This document shows, piece after piece, positions 45,229 to 53,028 of a stretch of DNA of 64,000 bases (its first letter is position 1; each line of letters begins with the position of its first letter). The notes beneath the pieces are model-generated. The model was not told where the DNA came from and searched no databases. It saw only the letters and a list, made by a program, of their open reading frames with translations. Origin of the DNA: Candidatus Omnitrophota bacterium (GTDB taxonomy: Bacteria; Hinthialibacterota; Hinthialibacteria; Hinthialibacterales; Hinthialibacteraceae); NCBI GenBank assembly GCA_013177805.1, contig JABLXU010000021.1, positions 23,043-87,042 of the forward strand, read 5' to 3'. The position numbers and the translations under genes were made by a program.

Positions 45229-45870
45229 TTAGCCGTTCTTTTCTTCCAGCCCGTTGTTCTCCCGGGGCAGCGACTCGATCATGATATGGCTGTTCGTGAA
45301 AATGCATATGTCCGCCGCCAGCTTGATGGCTTCCTCCGCAATCCGGCGCAACGGGAGGTCGGTGAATTTTAACATTGCTTTGGCCGCCGCCAGGGCGTAG
45401 GGACCACCCGATCCGATGGCGATGATCCCGTCATCCGGCTCAATCACGTCCCCTGTGCCTGAAATGACCAGCATCGTTTTTTGATCACACACAATCAACA
45501 AGGCTTCCAAATGTCTTAGGATTTTATCGGTGCGCCAGTCTTTGGCCAGTTCGACCGCCGAGCGCATCAAGTTGCCCTTGTACTCGTCCAGTTTGGCCTC
45601 AAATTTTTCGAACAGCGTGAAGGCGTCTGCCGAAGTGCCAGCGAAACCCGCCAGCACTTCGCCATCATACATGGTGCGGACCTTGCGGGCGTTGGTCTTC
45701 ATGACGGTGTCGCCCAAGGTCACTTGGCCGTCGCCCGCGATGACAGCTTCTTCCCCCCGCCGGATGGCCAGCACCGTGGTGGATCGAATGACTTTCTCTT
45801 TCCCGCGTAAATTCCGCAACGCCTTACGCCTCCCTCCTGGCTGCTTCGCCGGACCGGATGTTGTATACAT
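45229..45870 (-). CDS. hslV: HslV peptidase subunit of HslUV protease
   Basis: 213 residues as drawn from the ATG at 45870. HslV is the proteasome-beta-like threonine peptidase. Seen: [20 protein letters not shown] and [20 protein letters not shown] (the catalytic Thr is one of the TT pair), [20 protein letters not shown], and the [15 protein letters not shown] region. In most species the Met stands directly before (x)TT; here 27 codons precede it with no ATG or GTG closer in. A TTG at residue 18 follows GGAGG closely and shortens the leader to about 12; an ATT start in the family-typical xIRSTT position is also conceivable. The leader must be removed for activity. Confidence 0.93.
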   Translation of the reverse strand: MYTTSGPAKQPGGRRKALRNLRGKEKVIRSTTVLAIRRGEEAVIAGDGQVTLGDTVMKTNARKVRTMYDGEVLAGFAGTSADAFTLFEKFEAKLDEYKGNLMRSAVELAKDWRTDKILRHLEALLIVCDQKTMLVISGTGDVIEPDDGIIAIGSGGPYALAAAKAMLKFTDLPLRRIAEEAIKLAADICIFTNSHIMIESLPRENNGLEEKNG

Positions 45871-45974
45871 ATATTGAACGCCGCTAAGTATTGTAGCCTG
45901 GAAATCCTTCCACCGGGATTGCCCCGAAGGCCGGCGCAGCTCACGATCTTTTCTGCATCTCTTCTACAGTGGAC

Positions 45975-47783
45975 TCAGGGTGCCGGCACTTCCGGTTCTG
46001 CCAGCCGCTCACGGTGGGTGATGGCGAATTTTTCGATCAGCGGCCGGTTTTCGGGAGTGTCGCGCAGATAAATGACATAACCAGTATTATTGTCAAAGAC
46101 TAGATACCATCCCATGAAATTGTCGCGCAAGACTTGGTCAAACGTGATCTCTTTCCACGTAATCACAAAATTCACGTCATAATAATCCAGCACATATTGC
46201 CAATAGGGTTGGTTCCCGTTGTACCAATCCATGATTTCCGGGAATCTTCCACTCTTCATTTCAGCCTGGATCTCCGCGCGGGTCTTCTTGTCCTTGAATT
46301 CCCACCATTCCCCATTAACGTCGTAAGCTCCCAGGGGAATTTCCCGCAGGTAAAAAACGGCCAGTTCTTCCTTGGCATACCGGCTGCCCCACAGATCGTA
46401 ACGGCTGTCCGTGAATATTTTCATAACCTCCGGCGACATCCGGTAAATCAGATACCCCGCGAAATTATCGTGGTTGAACATCGGGCCTTTCAAATAGCGG
46501 AGAATGAAATTGGCCGCGTCCACAGGGTAGCGGTCGCGGACGTACCCATCCTGCCACAAGGCAGGGAAGTCGCGGTAATTCCTGTCCCAGATCTTGTACG
46601 GGCGCAGACCGAAGAAATACGCGATCACCAGGAAAGCCACGATGACATCCATGTGGCGGTTGAGGCCCCATTGGATCATCCCGCACAATCGCCCCCAAAA
46701 TCCCTTGTGAAACATGATTCCGCGGCCCACGGGCATCAAGGCGCGGCGTTCCTCGGCCAGGGCGCTCATCAGGGGGGGAACCGCCACTAAGGCGAAGAGG
46801 GGAATATGCCGCATATAATTCAGCGCTTGGTGCCCAAAGAAAATAATGGCCAGCCCCTCATAAATCCAAATGGAACCGGCGCGCAGCATGGGCAACATGA
46901 ACAAACCCAGGATGATCAGTTCGAATTCCTTGGTGAAATGCATGTTGGGAGACTGCAATTCACCGATGTGATAAACCAGCCACCAATCTTGCATGACCTT
47001 GAATGGGAGCCGGTGTACTTCGTAACCCCAGGGATTAATCAAGGAGGCGAACCCCACCGCCGCTAGCACCACGCTGGCCGTGCCCAGCCGGCGGAACGAT
47101 GGCGTGGTGGGATTTTCCCGCAACCAAGTAATCAGGCAAAACCAGAGTTCGCTGATCCACCAGAACGAAAACAACAGCAGCCCGATCACCGCCCCACCGT
47201 GCAGGTTGATCCATACGATCTCGCCCGCCACAGCCGCCGCGAATGGCCGCCAGAACGATTCACCCAATTGCAGGGAAAGTATCAAGTGGAGAAATATGAC
47301 CACAAACAGGTAACTGAAGATCGGCGGCCGCAGATCAAGCGACGTCTGGCAGGCAAACACGGTTAATAATGACCCCAGGCAGGCCATTTTCCACCCTACT
47401 CCATTGCGGTGCATGTAGAGTAACAACAGCGCAATGGTCAGGGTGAATACCACCGATTTGAAGATGATCGCCCCCTGCAAACCTCCCAGCTGATAAAACG
47501 CGTAGATCAGGAGGGCCGATAGCCATTCATGATTCACCCAGGGCGTGGTCTCTCCCGTATAGGTGAATACATCATAAGGCGGAAAATGGAATCCGTTTTC
47601 CTGAAAATGATTCCACAAATATTCGCCGGTTTTGACATGCCACCAGCAGTCATTACTTCCCCGGATTGGATACAACGCCGCCCAAAACGCCCCCACCAGT
47701 GTAAGGATAATTAGGAGACCCGTCACGACGCGCAGGCTTAGGTTGGATTCCTCCGGGTGCCGGGAGAGCATAAATCCATTCAT
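45975..47783 (-). CDS. Polytopic membrane protein, GT-C-like
   Basis: About 602 residues with some ten hydrophobic helices in the first 410 residues and a soluble C-terminal ~190 residues. The first loop reads NDCWWHVKTGEYLWNHF and later GETTPWVNHEWLSALLIYAF; this D-x-WWH...W-x-x-HEWL pattern recurs in uncharacterised multi-pass proteins of PVC-like and related bacteria that resemble GT-C glycosyltransferases with an acidic first loop. No substrate can be named. Several starts are possible (TTG 47801, ATG 47792, ATG 47783); 47783 has GGTGG nine bases upstream. It follows hslV convergently in direction (same strand, 100-base gap). Confidence 0.6.
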   Translation of the reverse strand: MNGFMLSRHPEESNLSLRVVTGLLIILTLVGAFWAALYPIRGSNDCWWHVKTGEYLWNHFQENGFHFPPYDVFTYTGETTPWVNHEWLSALLIYAFYQLGGLQGAIIFKSVVFTLTIALLLLYMHRNGVGWKMACLGSLLTVFACQTSLDLRPPIFSYLFVVIFLHLILSLQLGESFWRPFAAAVAGEIVWINLHGGAVIGLLLFSFWWISELWFCLITWLRENPTTPSFRRLGTASVVLAAVGFASLINPWGYEVHRLPFKVMQDWWLVYHIGELQSPNMHFTKEFELIILGLFMLPMLRAGSIWIYEGLAIIFFGHQALNYMRHIPLFALVAVPPLMSALAEERRALMPVGRGIMFHKGFWGRLCGMIQWGLNRHMDVIVAFLVIAYFFGLRPYKIWDRNYRDFPALWQDGYVRDRYPVDAANFILRYLKGPMFNHDNFAGYLIYRMSPEVMKIFTDSRYDLWGSRYAKEELAVFYLREIPLGAYDVNGEWWEFKDKKTRAEIQAEMKSGRFPEIMDWYNGNQPYWQYVLDYYDVNFVITWKEITFDQVLRDNFMGWYLVFDNNTGYVIYLRDTPENRPLIEKFAITHRERLAEPEVPAP

Positions 47784-48043
47784 ACCGATCATTCCACCCA
47801 AATGATGTAGATTGAACCGGATTCCGGTGCACTATAATGCCATTCTCCCTGGCACACAATCGGCCTTAGCCGGCTAGGCCGCAATGGAAGCGTGAATTTG
47901 GAGCGGAATCAGGATGGGAACGTCGCGGTTTTATACAATAGTCAATGCCCGGGAATGTTTGCTCTGGGTAAAAAACCGGGTTAATTAGTCATAATCAATC
48001 AATTCAATCGATTTTATGTATTATCTTCCCTTAAGTTGTAAAT

Positions 48044-48072
48044 ATTGACTTTATAATGACTGCTTCTTATAA
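48044..48072 (+). promoter_or_regulatory. Strong sigma-70 promoter
   Basis: TTGACT (48044-48049), exactly 17 bases, TATAAT (48067-48072). It would start transcription near 48079, about 30 bases before the ATG of the small membrane protein at 48111. The best consensus promoter seen in the window. Confidence 0.75.
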
Positions 48073-48110
48073 TGGACATTTCCACATCATTGTCGGTTGG
48101 GAGGTAATCC

Positions 48111-48371
48111 ATGTCTGACCCGAAAAAATCCGGCATGGACAAAACACCGGAAAAATCCAAGGGGGCGGAAACCGTCCCGGACGACTATACCGCGAAGATG
48201 GACCGCCTGGTTTCCAATCTGAAGAAACAGAGTATGTTGGACCGGCAGCAACGATTGAAGCTGACCGTGATCTGGTTCGGCATTGCCTGTGTCATCACCA
48301 TACTGATGATCTACTTGATGATGACTCTCACTTCGACTTCATTCGAAAACGCATTTCCTTTCCTGCGCTGA
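48111..48371 (+). CDS. Small single-helix membrane protein
   Basis: 86 residues: a polar, Lys-rich N-terminal half (~1-50, including a possible coiled coil DYTAKMDRLVSNLKKQSML) and one membrane helix (~52-74, VIWFGIACVITILMIYLMMT). GGGAGG before the ATG and a near-consensus promoter support real and high expression. No family recognised. It stands alone, convergent with the next leftward gene. Confidence 0.7.
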   Translation: MSDPKKSGMDKTPEKSKGAETVPDDYTAKMDRLVSNLKKQSMLDRQQRLKLTVIWFGIACVITILMIYLMMTLTSTSFENAFPFLR

Positions 48372-48412
48372 TCTGTTGACAATTCGTTCCGGTCTTCCAT
48401 CCCCCAATCCGG

Positions 48413-49810
48413 TCATTTCCCAGGGGCCGCTGTTTCACCCGGCTGGGACGGCGGAGAGGGAAGCGGTCCCAGATAACGCAACACACCCAAAATATCCCGT
48501 TCGAATTCGGGAGTTTCCATCCGCAATTCCTTGCGGAATTGCCGGAATGGCCGGGGAGGATATTTTTTCTCTTCTTCCAGGTCAAACCATTGGAACTGGT
48601 ACATTCCTTCCACGGTGCGCATGAGCACCTGCGCTTTGGCCTTGGCCGGTGTTTTCCGCATGATCCAATACACCCGGTCGTAACCCGCGAGAGACTCGGC
48701 GGTCAAAAATGAATCCTTCGGCGTCAACTCTAAAGGCGCCACGATAGGGCGGGGGACTCCCTCGAGGCGGATTTCAGTCCGGTAGGCGGCCAGCAAATCC
48801 GCCAAATGGAGATCCGCGCCGCCGATGGGTTCAAGACCGTTCATCTTCAACGGGGACAAAAACATGCCGCTGCCCGAAGCGAACGAAGCCCAGAACAGAT
48901 ATTTCATGAAGGTTTCCCGGCCGCCACGGTCTCCGGTCCACACCGGTTCCGCGACAAACACTGGCTTTTTAAAATCCCGGATGCTTTGAAGGTAATGAGG
49001 AATACTTTGAGCCGCCCGCAACACATCCTGAGATTGGACCTGAAGAAAGTTCACGTGAACTTGGGGAAGGTTGAGCAACGTGGTGGGATAACTGTTGGGC
49101 ACGAAGGATAAGGCGGTGAGGTGGCCGTGATCGTCGTGATCCCGGAGTGCGCCGGCTATGCGGACCACCCAATACGCGATGCCATTCCTCAGTTCGGCAT
49201 TGGGCCGCAGGTTCAAATCATCCACATTGGCCCCGCGGGCGATTTCCCAGGCCAACACTTGTCGCGGTTTGTACCGCTTCACCAACTGTTCCACCCGCCG
49301 CAATGCCTGTTGCAACAGCGACGGTTTCGTGAACCAGTCGGCAAGGGTGTTGCATTCACCGCCCCGGGCCTGATTGTAGGGGGAAACGTCCCAATCTTCG
49401 GCCATCCGTTGCGTGTCGAACAGACCAAGGATCACATACATCCCATGCTTTTCGGATAAGGTGAAAATGGCGTCCAAGCGGGAAAGAGCGGCCTCGCTCA
49501 GCCGTCCATCCCGGCTTAGATACGACGTCAAAGGCTTCCCCGTCGGGCCGGCGTGGTCCACATTGATCCGGATGGTGTTGATGTGATGGTCCGCCCAGCG
49601 GGAGAACAGCGGCTCCAGATCTTGGGCGGGAAGGGTGAGATCCATCAAGCCGAAAGCGTTTACGGCCAAAGGATAAAACACTTCCTCCCCTTGGCTCAGT
49701 TGGTAAAAATTGATTGGATGAATTCCGATCGTGTCCCGGCCGGAAACGGGCGCGCTGGCTCCCCCCGCAAGCCATAACGCCAAGCCCAAGGCATATATCC
49801 CCTTAAACAA
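48413..49810 (-). CDS. Secreted TIM-barrel (GH5-like) protein
   Basis: 465 residues, beginning at a TTG preceded by GGGAGG at eight bases, which is the best start. Signal peptide ~1-24. The barrel-like region has HHINTIRINVDHAGPTG, EKHGMYVILGLFDTQRM, KPRQVLAWEIARGANVDD and KKPVFVAEPVWTGDRGG, resembling the strands of clan GH-A hydrolases; the acid/base Glu would be in WEIARG (where NEP is usual) and the nucleophile in VAEPVW. Since the Asn-Glu pair is not kept, activity is uncertain. The neighbour 15 bases upstream in the transcript encodes another secreted protein. Confidence 0.55.
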   Translation of the reverse strand: MFKGIYALGLALWLAGGASAPVSGRDTIGIHPINFYQLSQGEEVFYPLAVNAFGLMDLTLPAQDLEPLFSRWADHHINTIRINVDHAGPTGKPLTSYLSRDGRLSEAALSRLDAIFTLSEKHGMYVILGLFDTQRMAEDWDVSPYNQARGGECNTLADWFTKPSLLQQALRRVEQLVKRYKPRQVLAWEIARGANVDDLNLRPNAELRNGIAYWVVRIAGALRDHDDHGHLTALSFVPNSYPTTLLNLPQVHVNFLQVQSQDVLRAAQSIPHYLQSIRDFKKPVFVAEPVWTGDRGGRETFMKYLFWASFASGSGMFLSPLKMNGLEPIGGADLHLADLLAAYRTEIRLEGVPRPIVAPLELTPKDSFLTAESLAGYDRVYWIMRKTPAKAKAQVLMRTVEGMYQFQWFDLEEEKKYPPRPFRQFRKELRMETPEFERDILGVLRYLGPLPSPPSQPGETAAPGK

Positions 49811-49824
49811 GCGGCAATCCTCCC

Positions 49825-50823
49825 TTATTCTCCGGATTCATCGTTCTTCCCTGGATCAGCCGTGGTTTCAGAAGTTTTCACCTCCGTATCCGGTTTCAAA
49901 GAATCCGGTATCTGGTCTGTGAACACCGCGTGGATGGTTCGCGAGGTTTTTTGGATCACATCCTGATCGAAAGAGGTCTGGCTGATATCCATGCTGCCGG
50001 TCAAATGTTCCAGAACCTCCTGTTTGGATTCCACCGATAAAATCCGACCCCGATCCAGACTGAAACGGATTTGGCCACCACCCTGAATCTTGAATTCCTT
50101 GAACGTGAATTGGACGATGATATTGTCCAGGTTTCCACCCAGCCGGCTGGAATCCACAGGAACGTCTTGTTCATCAATTTGGAGTTCACTTTGGATCACC
50201 GCCACTTTTTCACCGCCCTCTTCCTCGATTTTCTCTAAGGTATAAGTGATATTCGCGATCATGGGGCGGGCCGCCGCGGAGTAAGGAATCTGTTGTTGCT
50301 CGCGCCAGGTACATCCCAAGGGGACCGGTTCCGCCGGGCATTTGAGAAAGGGCATTTGCCGGGTAGTGGAGCGCATGACTTCTTTGAGACGGCTTCCTGG
50401 CCCTCCTCCGCTTTTCATCTCGTCCACCTCGCCGAGGGAATTCATTTTAATAAGCACCGGTTGATCCCTCAGCCCGAACTTGTCCACCAGGTTTTGTGTG
50501 CCTCCGCTCAGCATCACCCCGGAAATCATCAGGCTTTCGTATCCGATTTGCATCTCTGCCCATCCGGCCTGTTCCACGTTCGTGATCTGGAACGAAACCA
50601 CGGCCTCCATGGTGTGATCGATAGCGGTATCCACAGGCCCTGTCTTAGTTTGTTCCGTGGACACGCCTTGATCCTTCACCACCAGATTAAGGTAGATTTT
50701 CTCGCCGGCGGTGAATTTATTTTTCAACTCATAGGTCTCTCCAGTCTCTGCTGCCGCCGGGAATATTCCGCTGCCGACAATTCCCAACACACCGATGAAT
50801 CCAACCAAATTCTTCCACCGCAT
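49825..50823 (-). CDS. Secreted beta-rich protein (DUF6263-like)
   Basis: 332 residues from the ATG at 50823 with GGAG eight bases upstream. Signal peptide ~1-27 (ends AAA-ETG). The mature chain is a mix of beta strands with conserved-looking features ELKNKFTAGEKIYLNLVV, VPLGCTWREQQQIPY and RFSLDRGRILSVESKQEV, similar to uncharacterised periplasmic proteins that measure or bind a ligand (DUF6263-type). The C-terminus is acidic and disordered. It forms a two-gene leftward unit with the GH5-like protein (14-base gap). Function unknown. Confidence 0.55.
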   Translation of the reverse strand: MRWKNLVGFIGVLGIVGSGIFPAAAETGETYELKNKFTAGEKIYLNLVVKDQGVSTEQTKTGPVDTAIDHTMEAVVSFQITNVEQAGWAEMQIGYESLMISGVMLSGGTQNLVDKFGLRDQPVLIKMNSLGEVDEMKSGGGPGSRLKEVMRSTTRQMPFLKCPAEPVPLGCTWREQQQIPYSAAARPMIANITYTLEKIEEEGGEKVAVIQSELQIDEQDVPVDSSRLGGNLDNIIVQFTFKEFKIQGGGQIRFSLDRGRILSVESKQEVLEHLTGSMDISQTSFDQDVIQKTSRTIHAVFTDQIPDSLKPDTEVKTSETTADPGKNDESGE

Positions 50824-51058
50824 GAGCACCACTCCATTCCCTTTGGACGGACGGATCCGTTTCGATTCCGGCCACGGCGCCGGAGCGCCGATGGAAAGTC
50901 TTCATAGAGATGCCGGTTTCTCCGTAAAACGGTTGGCAAGTGGAATTGGTGATGCCCAGATCTCACCGGGCATGACCAATTCTATCCAACTGGATTTATT
51001 TATCACCTGGGGAAATTATAAGCCCGCGGTTAAATCGGCGAAGTGACAGCGCATGGTG

Positions 51059-51469
51059 TTATCCTTCAATCCACCGTTCGCGGCCGCCAGTGAGGATTTC
51101 CTTTTTCCAAAGGGGGGCTTTTTTCTTGATTTCGTTCATGATCCATTCGCATGCCTGAAACGCTTCCTTCCGGTGTGCCGAGGCCGTTACGATCAGCACC
51201 AAATTCTCTCCGGGGCGGTGGCGTCCGCAACGGTGAACGATGGCCGCGTCGCGCAGGCCGAATTGTTCCAGCGCCTCCCGGCGGATGGTCTCGAAAATCT
51301 TGCGGGCCATGGATTCATAGACATCCCATTCCACGTATTCCACCGGTGTGCCGTCCCGGCTTGTTCCACGCACGCTTCCCGAGAACGCCACCACCGCTCC
51401 CACGCCGGGTTGCTTGAGGGCGTTCACGACATCGTCCACGGAATAATCCTCCTGTTGGATGCGGATCAT
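51059..51469 (-). CDS. moaE: Molybdopterin synthase catalytic subunit
   Basis: 136 residues. MoaE joins MoaD to insert sulfur into precursor Z and make molybdopterin. Seen: GAVVAFSGSVRGTSRDG (~24-40), VEYVEWDVYESMARKIFETI, HRCGRHRPGENLVLIVTAS (the active-site RxG-x-GE region) and HRKEAFQACEWIMNEIKKKAPLWKKE with the catalytic lysines (KxxxPLWKKE). It starts inside the moaD stop codon (ATGA overlap), so translation is coupled. Its presence implies molybdenum or tungsten enzymes in the cell; other cofactor genes are not in the window. Confidence 0.95.
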   Translation of the reverse strand: MIRIQQEDYSVDDVVNALKQPGVGAVVAFSGSVRGTSRDGTPVEYVEWDVYESMARKIFETIRREALEQFGLRDAAIVHRCGRHRPGENLVLIVTASAHRKEAFQACEWIMNEIKKKAPLWKKEILTGGRERWIEG

Positions 51470-51714
51470 CGGGCGCCTCCGCTCACCGGGGGGATGAGGG
51501 CCAGAATGTCGCCATCCCGCAGGGGAGTGCTTCGTCCCCGGTATTCTTCGTTGACCGCGGCGTGAACGCGCTCCAACAACCGCCGGGCCTGGGGGTAGCG
51601 CGCTGCCAGAAGATCCACGGCGTCCTGGATCGTGCCTTCCGGCATCTCTAACTCCACCTGCGGGGCATTGAGCATGTCCCGCAATGACGCGAAAAAGAGA
51701 AGGGTGATTTTCAT
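51466..51714 (-). CDS. moaD: Molybdopterin synthase sulfur carrier subunit
   Basis: 82 residues of ubiquitin-like fold from the ATG at 51714, behind AGGAG. Seen: ITLLFFASLRDMLNAPQVEL, VHAAVNEEYRGRSTPLRDGD and LALIPPVSGG. MoaD normally ends exactly in Gly-Gly, which carries the thiocarboxylate. Here two more residues, Ala-Arg, follow before the stop (VSGGAR). The reading GGA GGC GCC CGA TGA was checked. Either the tail is trimmed, or sulfur transfer differs. Stop and start codons overlap both neighbours (ATGA), coupling it to the response regulator ahead and moaE behind. Confidence 0.88.
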   Translation of the reverse strand: MKITLLFFASLRDMLNAPQVELEMPEGTIQDAVDLLAARYPQARRLLERVHAAVNEEYRGRSTPLRDGDILALIPPVSGGAR

Positions 51715-52169
51715 GACGTGGTTGTCTCCTGGTTGCATGTTGTTTTTTTTATCCACCAATCCGCCAGCTCCCGGTGGGGATCGGTGCGTTTCTCGCAATC
51801 GCGCAGCCAGGCTTTTATTTCCGCCAGGCTGAACGGTTTGGTGAAAAGCCGACATCCCAACTGTTCGGCCGTTTTGGCATCCTCCCCGGACCAGCTGCTG
51901 GACATTAAGGCGACGTTTTGTATCTTGCAACCTTTATCCTTTTGCGATTTCACGAAATCCAGGCCACTTATCATGGGCATTTTTAAATCGGTGATCACGA
52001 TATCCGAGCAGGCATGGTTGAGAGGGCAAATGCACTGGTGCGTTTCGTACAAAGGACAGAGCGAAGGATTGGAAAACGTGAATACTTCATATCCTTGTTC
52101 CCTTAAAACCCGCTCCAACAAAGATCGGATTTGAGGATCCTCATCAAACACAAACGCACGTATATTCAT
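51711..52169 (-). CDS. Single-domain response regulator with Cys insert
   Basis: 152 residues from the ATG at 52169. A receiver domain: FVFDED acidic pair, DIVITDLKMP with the phosphate-accepting Asp, the S/T site ALMSSS and the lysine in LFTKPF. Between helix 2 and the Asp strand a Cys-rich insert (LCPLYETHQCICPLNHAC, four Cys plus His) may bind a metal or FeS cluster; this type occurs in Desulfobacterota-like genomes. No output domain. It overlaps moaD by four bases, so it is translated together with the molybdopterin synthase genes, an unusual partnership. No histidine kinase nearby. Confidence 0.82.
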   Translation of the reverse strand: MNIRAFVFDEDPQIRSLLERVLREQGYEVFTFSNPSLCPLYETHQCICPLNHACSDIVITDLKMPMISGLDFVKSQKDKGCKIQNVALMSSSWSGEDAKTAEQLGCRLFTKPFSLAEIKAWLRDCEKRTDPHRELADWWIKKTTCNQETTTS

Positions 52170-52415
52170 GAATTTTTCACTCAATTCGTTTGCCAGAATG
52201 GATTCCCCTTCCAGACTTCATCCCAGGATTCGTTAGAACAACGTCCTGCTCGATCGTCCAGAAGCCCATATCATCTCAGTGCCACTCTACCAGCGTTGTT
52301 CGTTGGGATAGTATATACGTTTCCCGAAGAATCAGCATGATTGCGATCCAGCCCGGGATAGATGAATGACCTATAGCGACAATCTGGTAAGGAATATAGT
52401 GAGGCCTGACCTGAA

Positions 52416-52967
52416 GTGGAAACGAAATCCCGCAGCCGCAAGAAAAATTGGGTCTCATACAAGTTCGGCCGCCTGATCCCGGCCCTGGAGCCTTTTGACC
52501 TCCATCCGGTTGCCGATATCCCTATCCGGCTGGCGGTCGAGCAGGGAGTCATTCCCCGCAAGCGCGGCTTGAATCTGTATCGAACGCGCGAAGAATGGAA
52601 CGGCCATCCCCCGCGGAGTATTGTTATTGCCGCCGCCATTGAAGAAGGCCAGCCCTTCGCCGTGTGGATCGGTGGTGTCGATTGGAATCCCAACGATCCG
52701 CGGGTCACACAGGCCCCGCTGGTTTGGAAAAGCGAAGAAATTGAAGCCGAGATGGCGGAATCACTTGAGGAATCAACAGACAAACGTCCAGACATTCCGG
52801 CAAGAGGAACAAGGACCGGAATCCATCGCCCGCGGCCAATCCAGCCCGGCAAACCGTGGCGGACATTCCGGGCGGTTCTCCGGATTCAGAATGGTCCACT
52901 AACCCGGAAACAAAAACGGAGAATCGCGTTTTTCCGGCAAAAATGGTTCGACCGCGGTCTGGCTTAA
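52416..52967 (+). CDS. Hypothetical basic protein
   Basis: 183 residues from a GTG start. Arg/Pro-rich, no signal or membrane helix. The middle has VADIPIRLAVEQGVIPRKRG and RSIVIAAAIEEGQPFAVWIGGVDWNPNDPRV, the C-terminus is very basic (RKQKRRIAFFRQKWFDRG). No family is recognised. It stands between the leftward regulator gene and the acyl-transferring fusion gene 60 bases downstream in the same direction. Confidence 0.5.
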   Translation: METKSRSRKKNWVSYKFGRLIPALEPFDLHPVADIPIRLAVEQGVIPRKRGLNLYRTREEWNGHPPRSIVIAAAIEEGQPFAVWIGGVDWNPNDPRVTQAPLVWKSEEIEAEMAESLEESTDKRPDIPARGTRTGIHRPRPIQPGKPWRTFRAVLRIQNGPLTRKQKRRIAFFRQKWFDRGLA

Positions 52968-53028
52968 GCAGGGTGAATGGTAGGCTGGCAAATCCAATCA
53001 ATCCCTGGAGGGAAAATCGAAAACCAAA

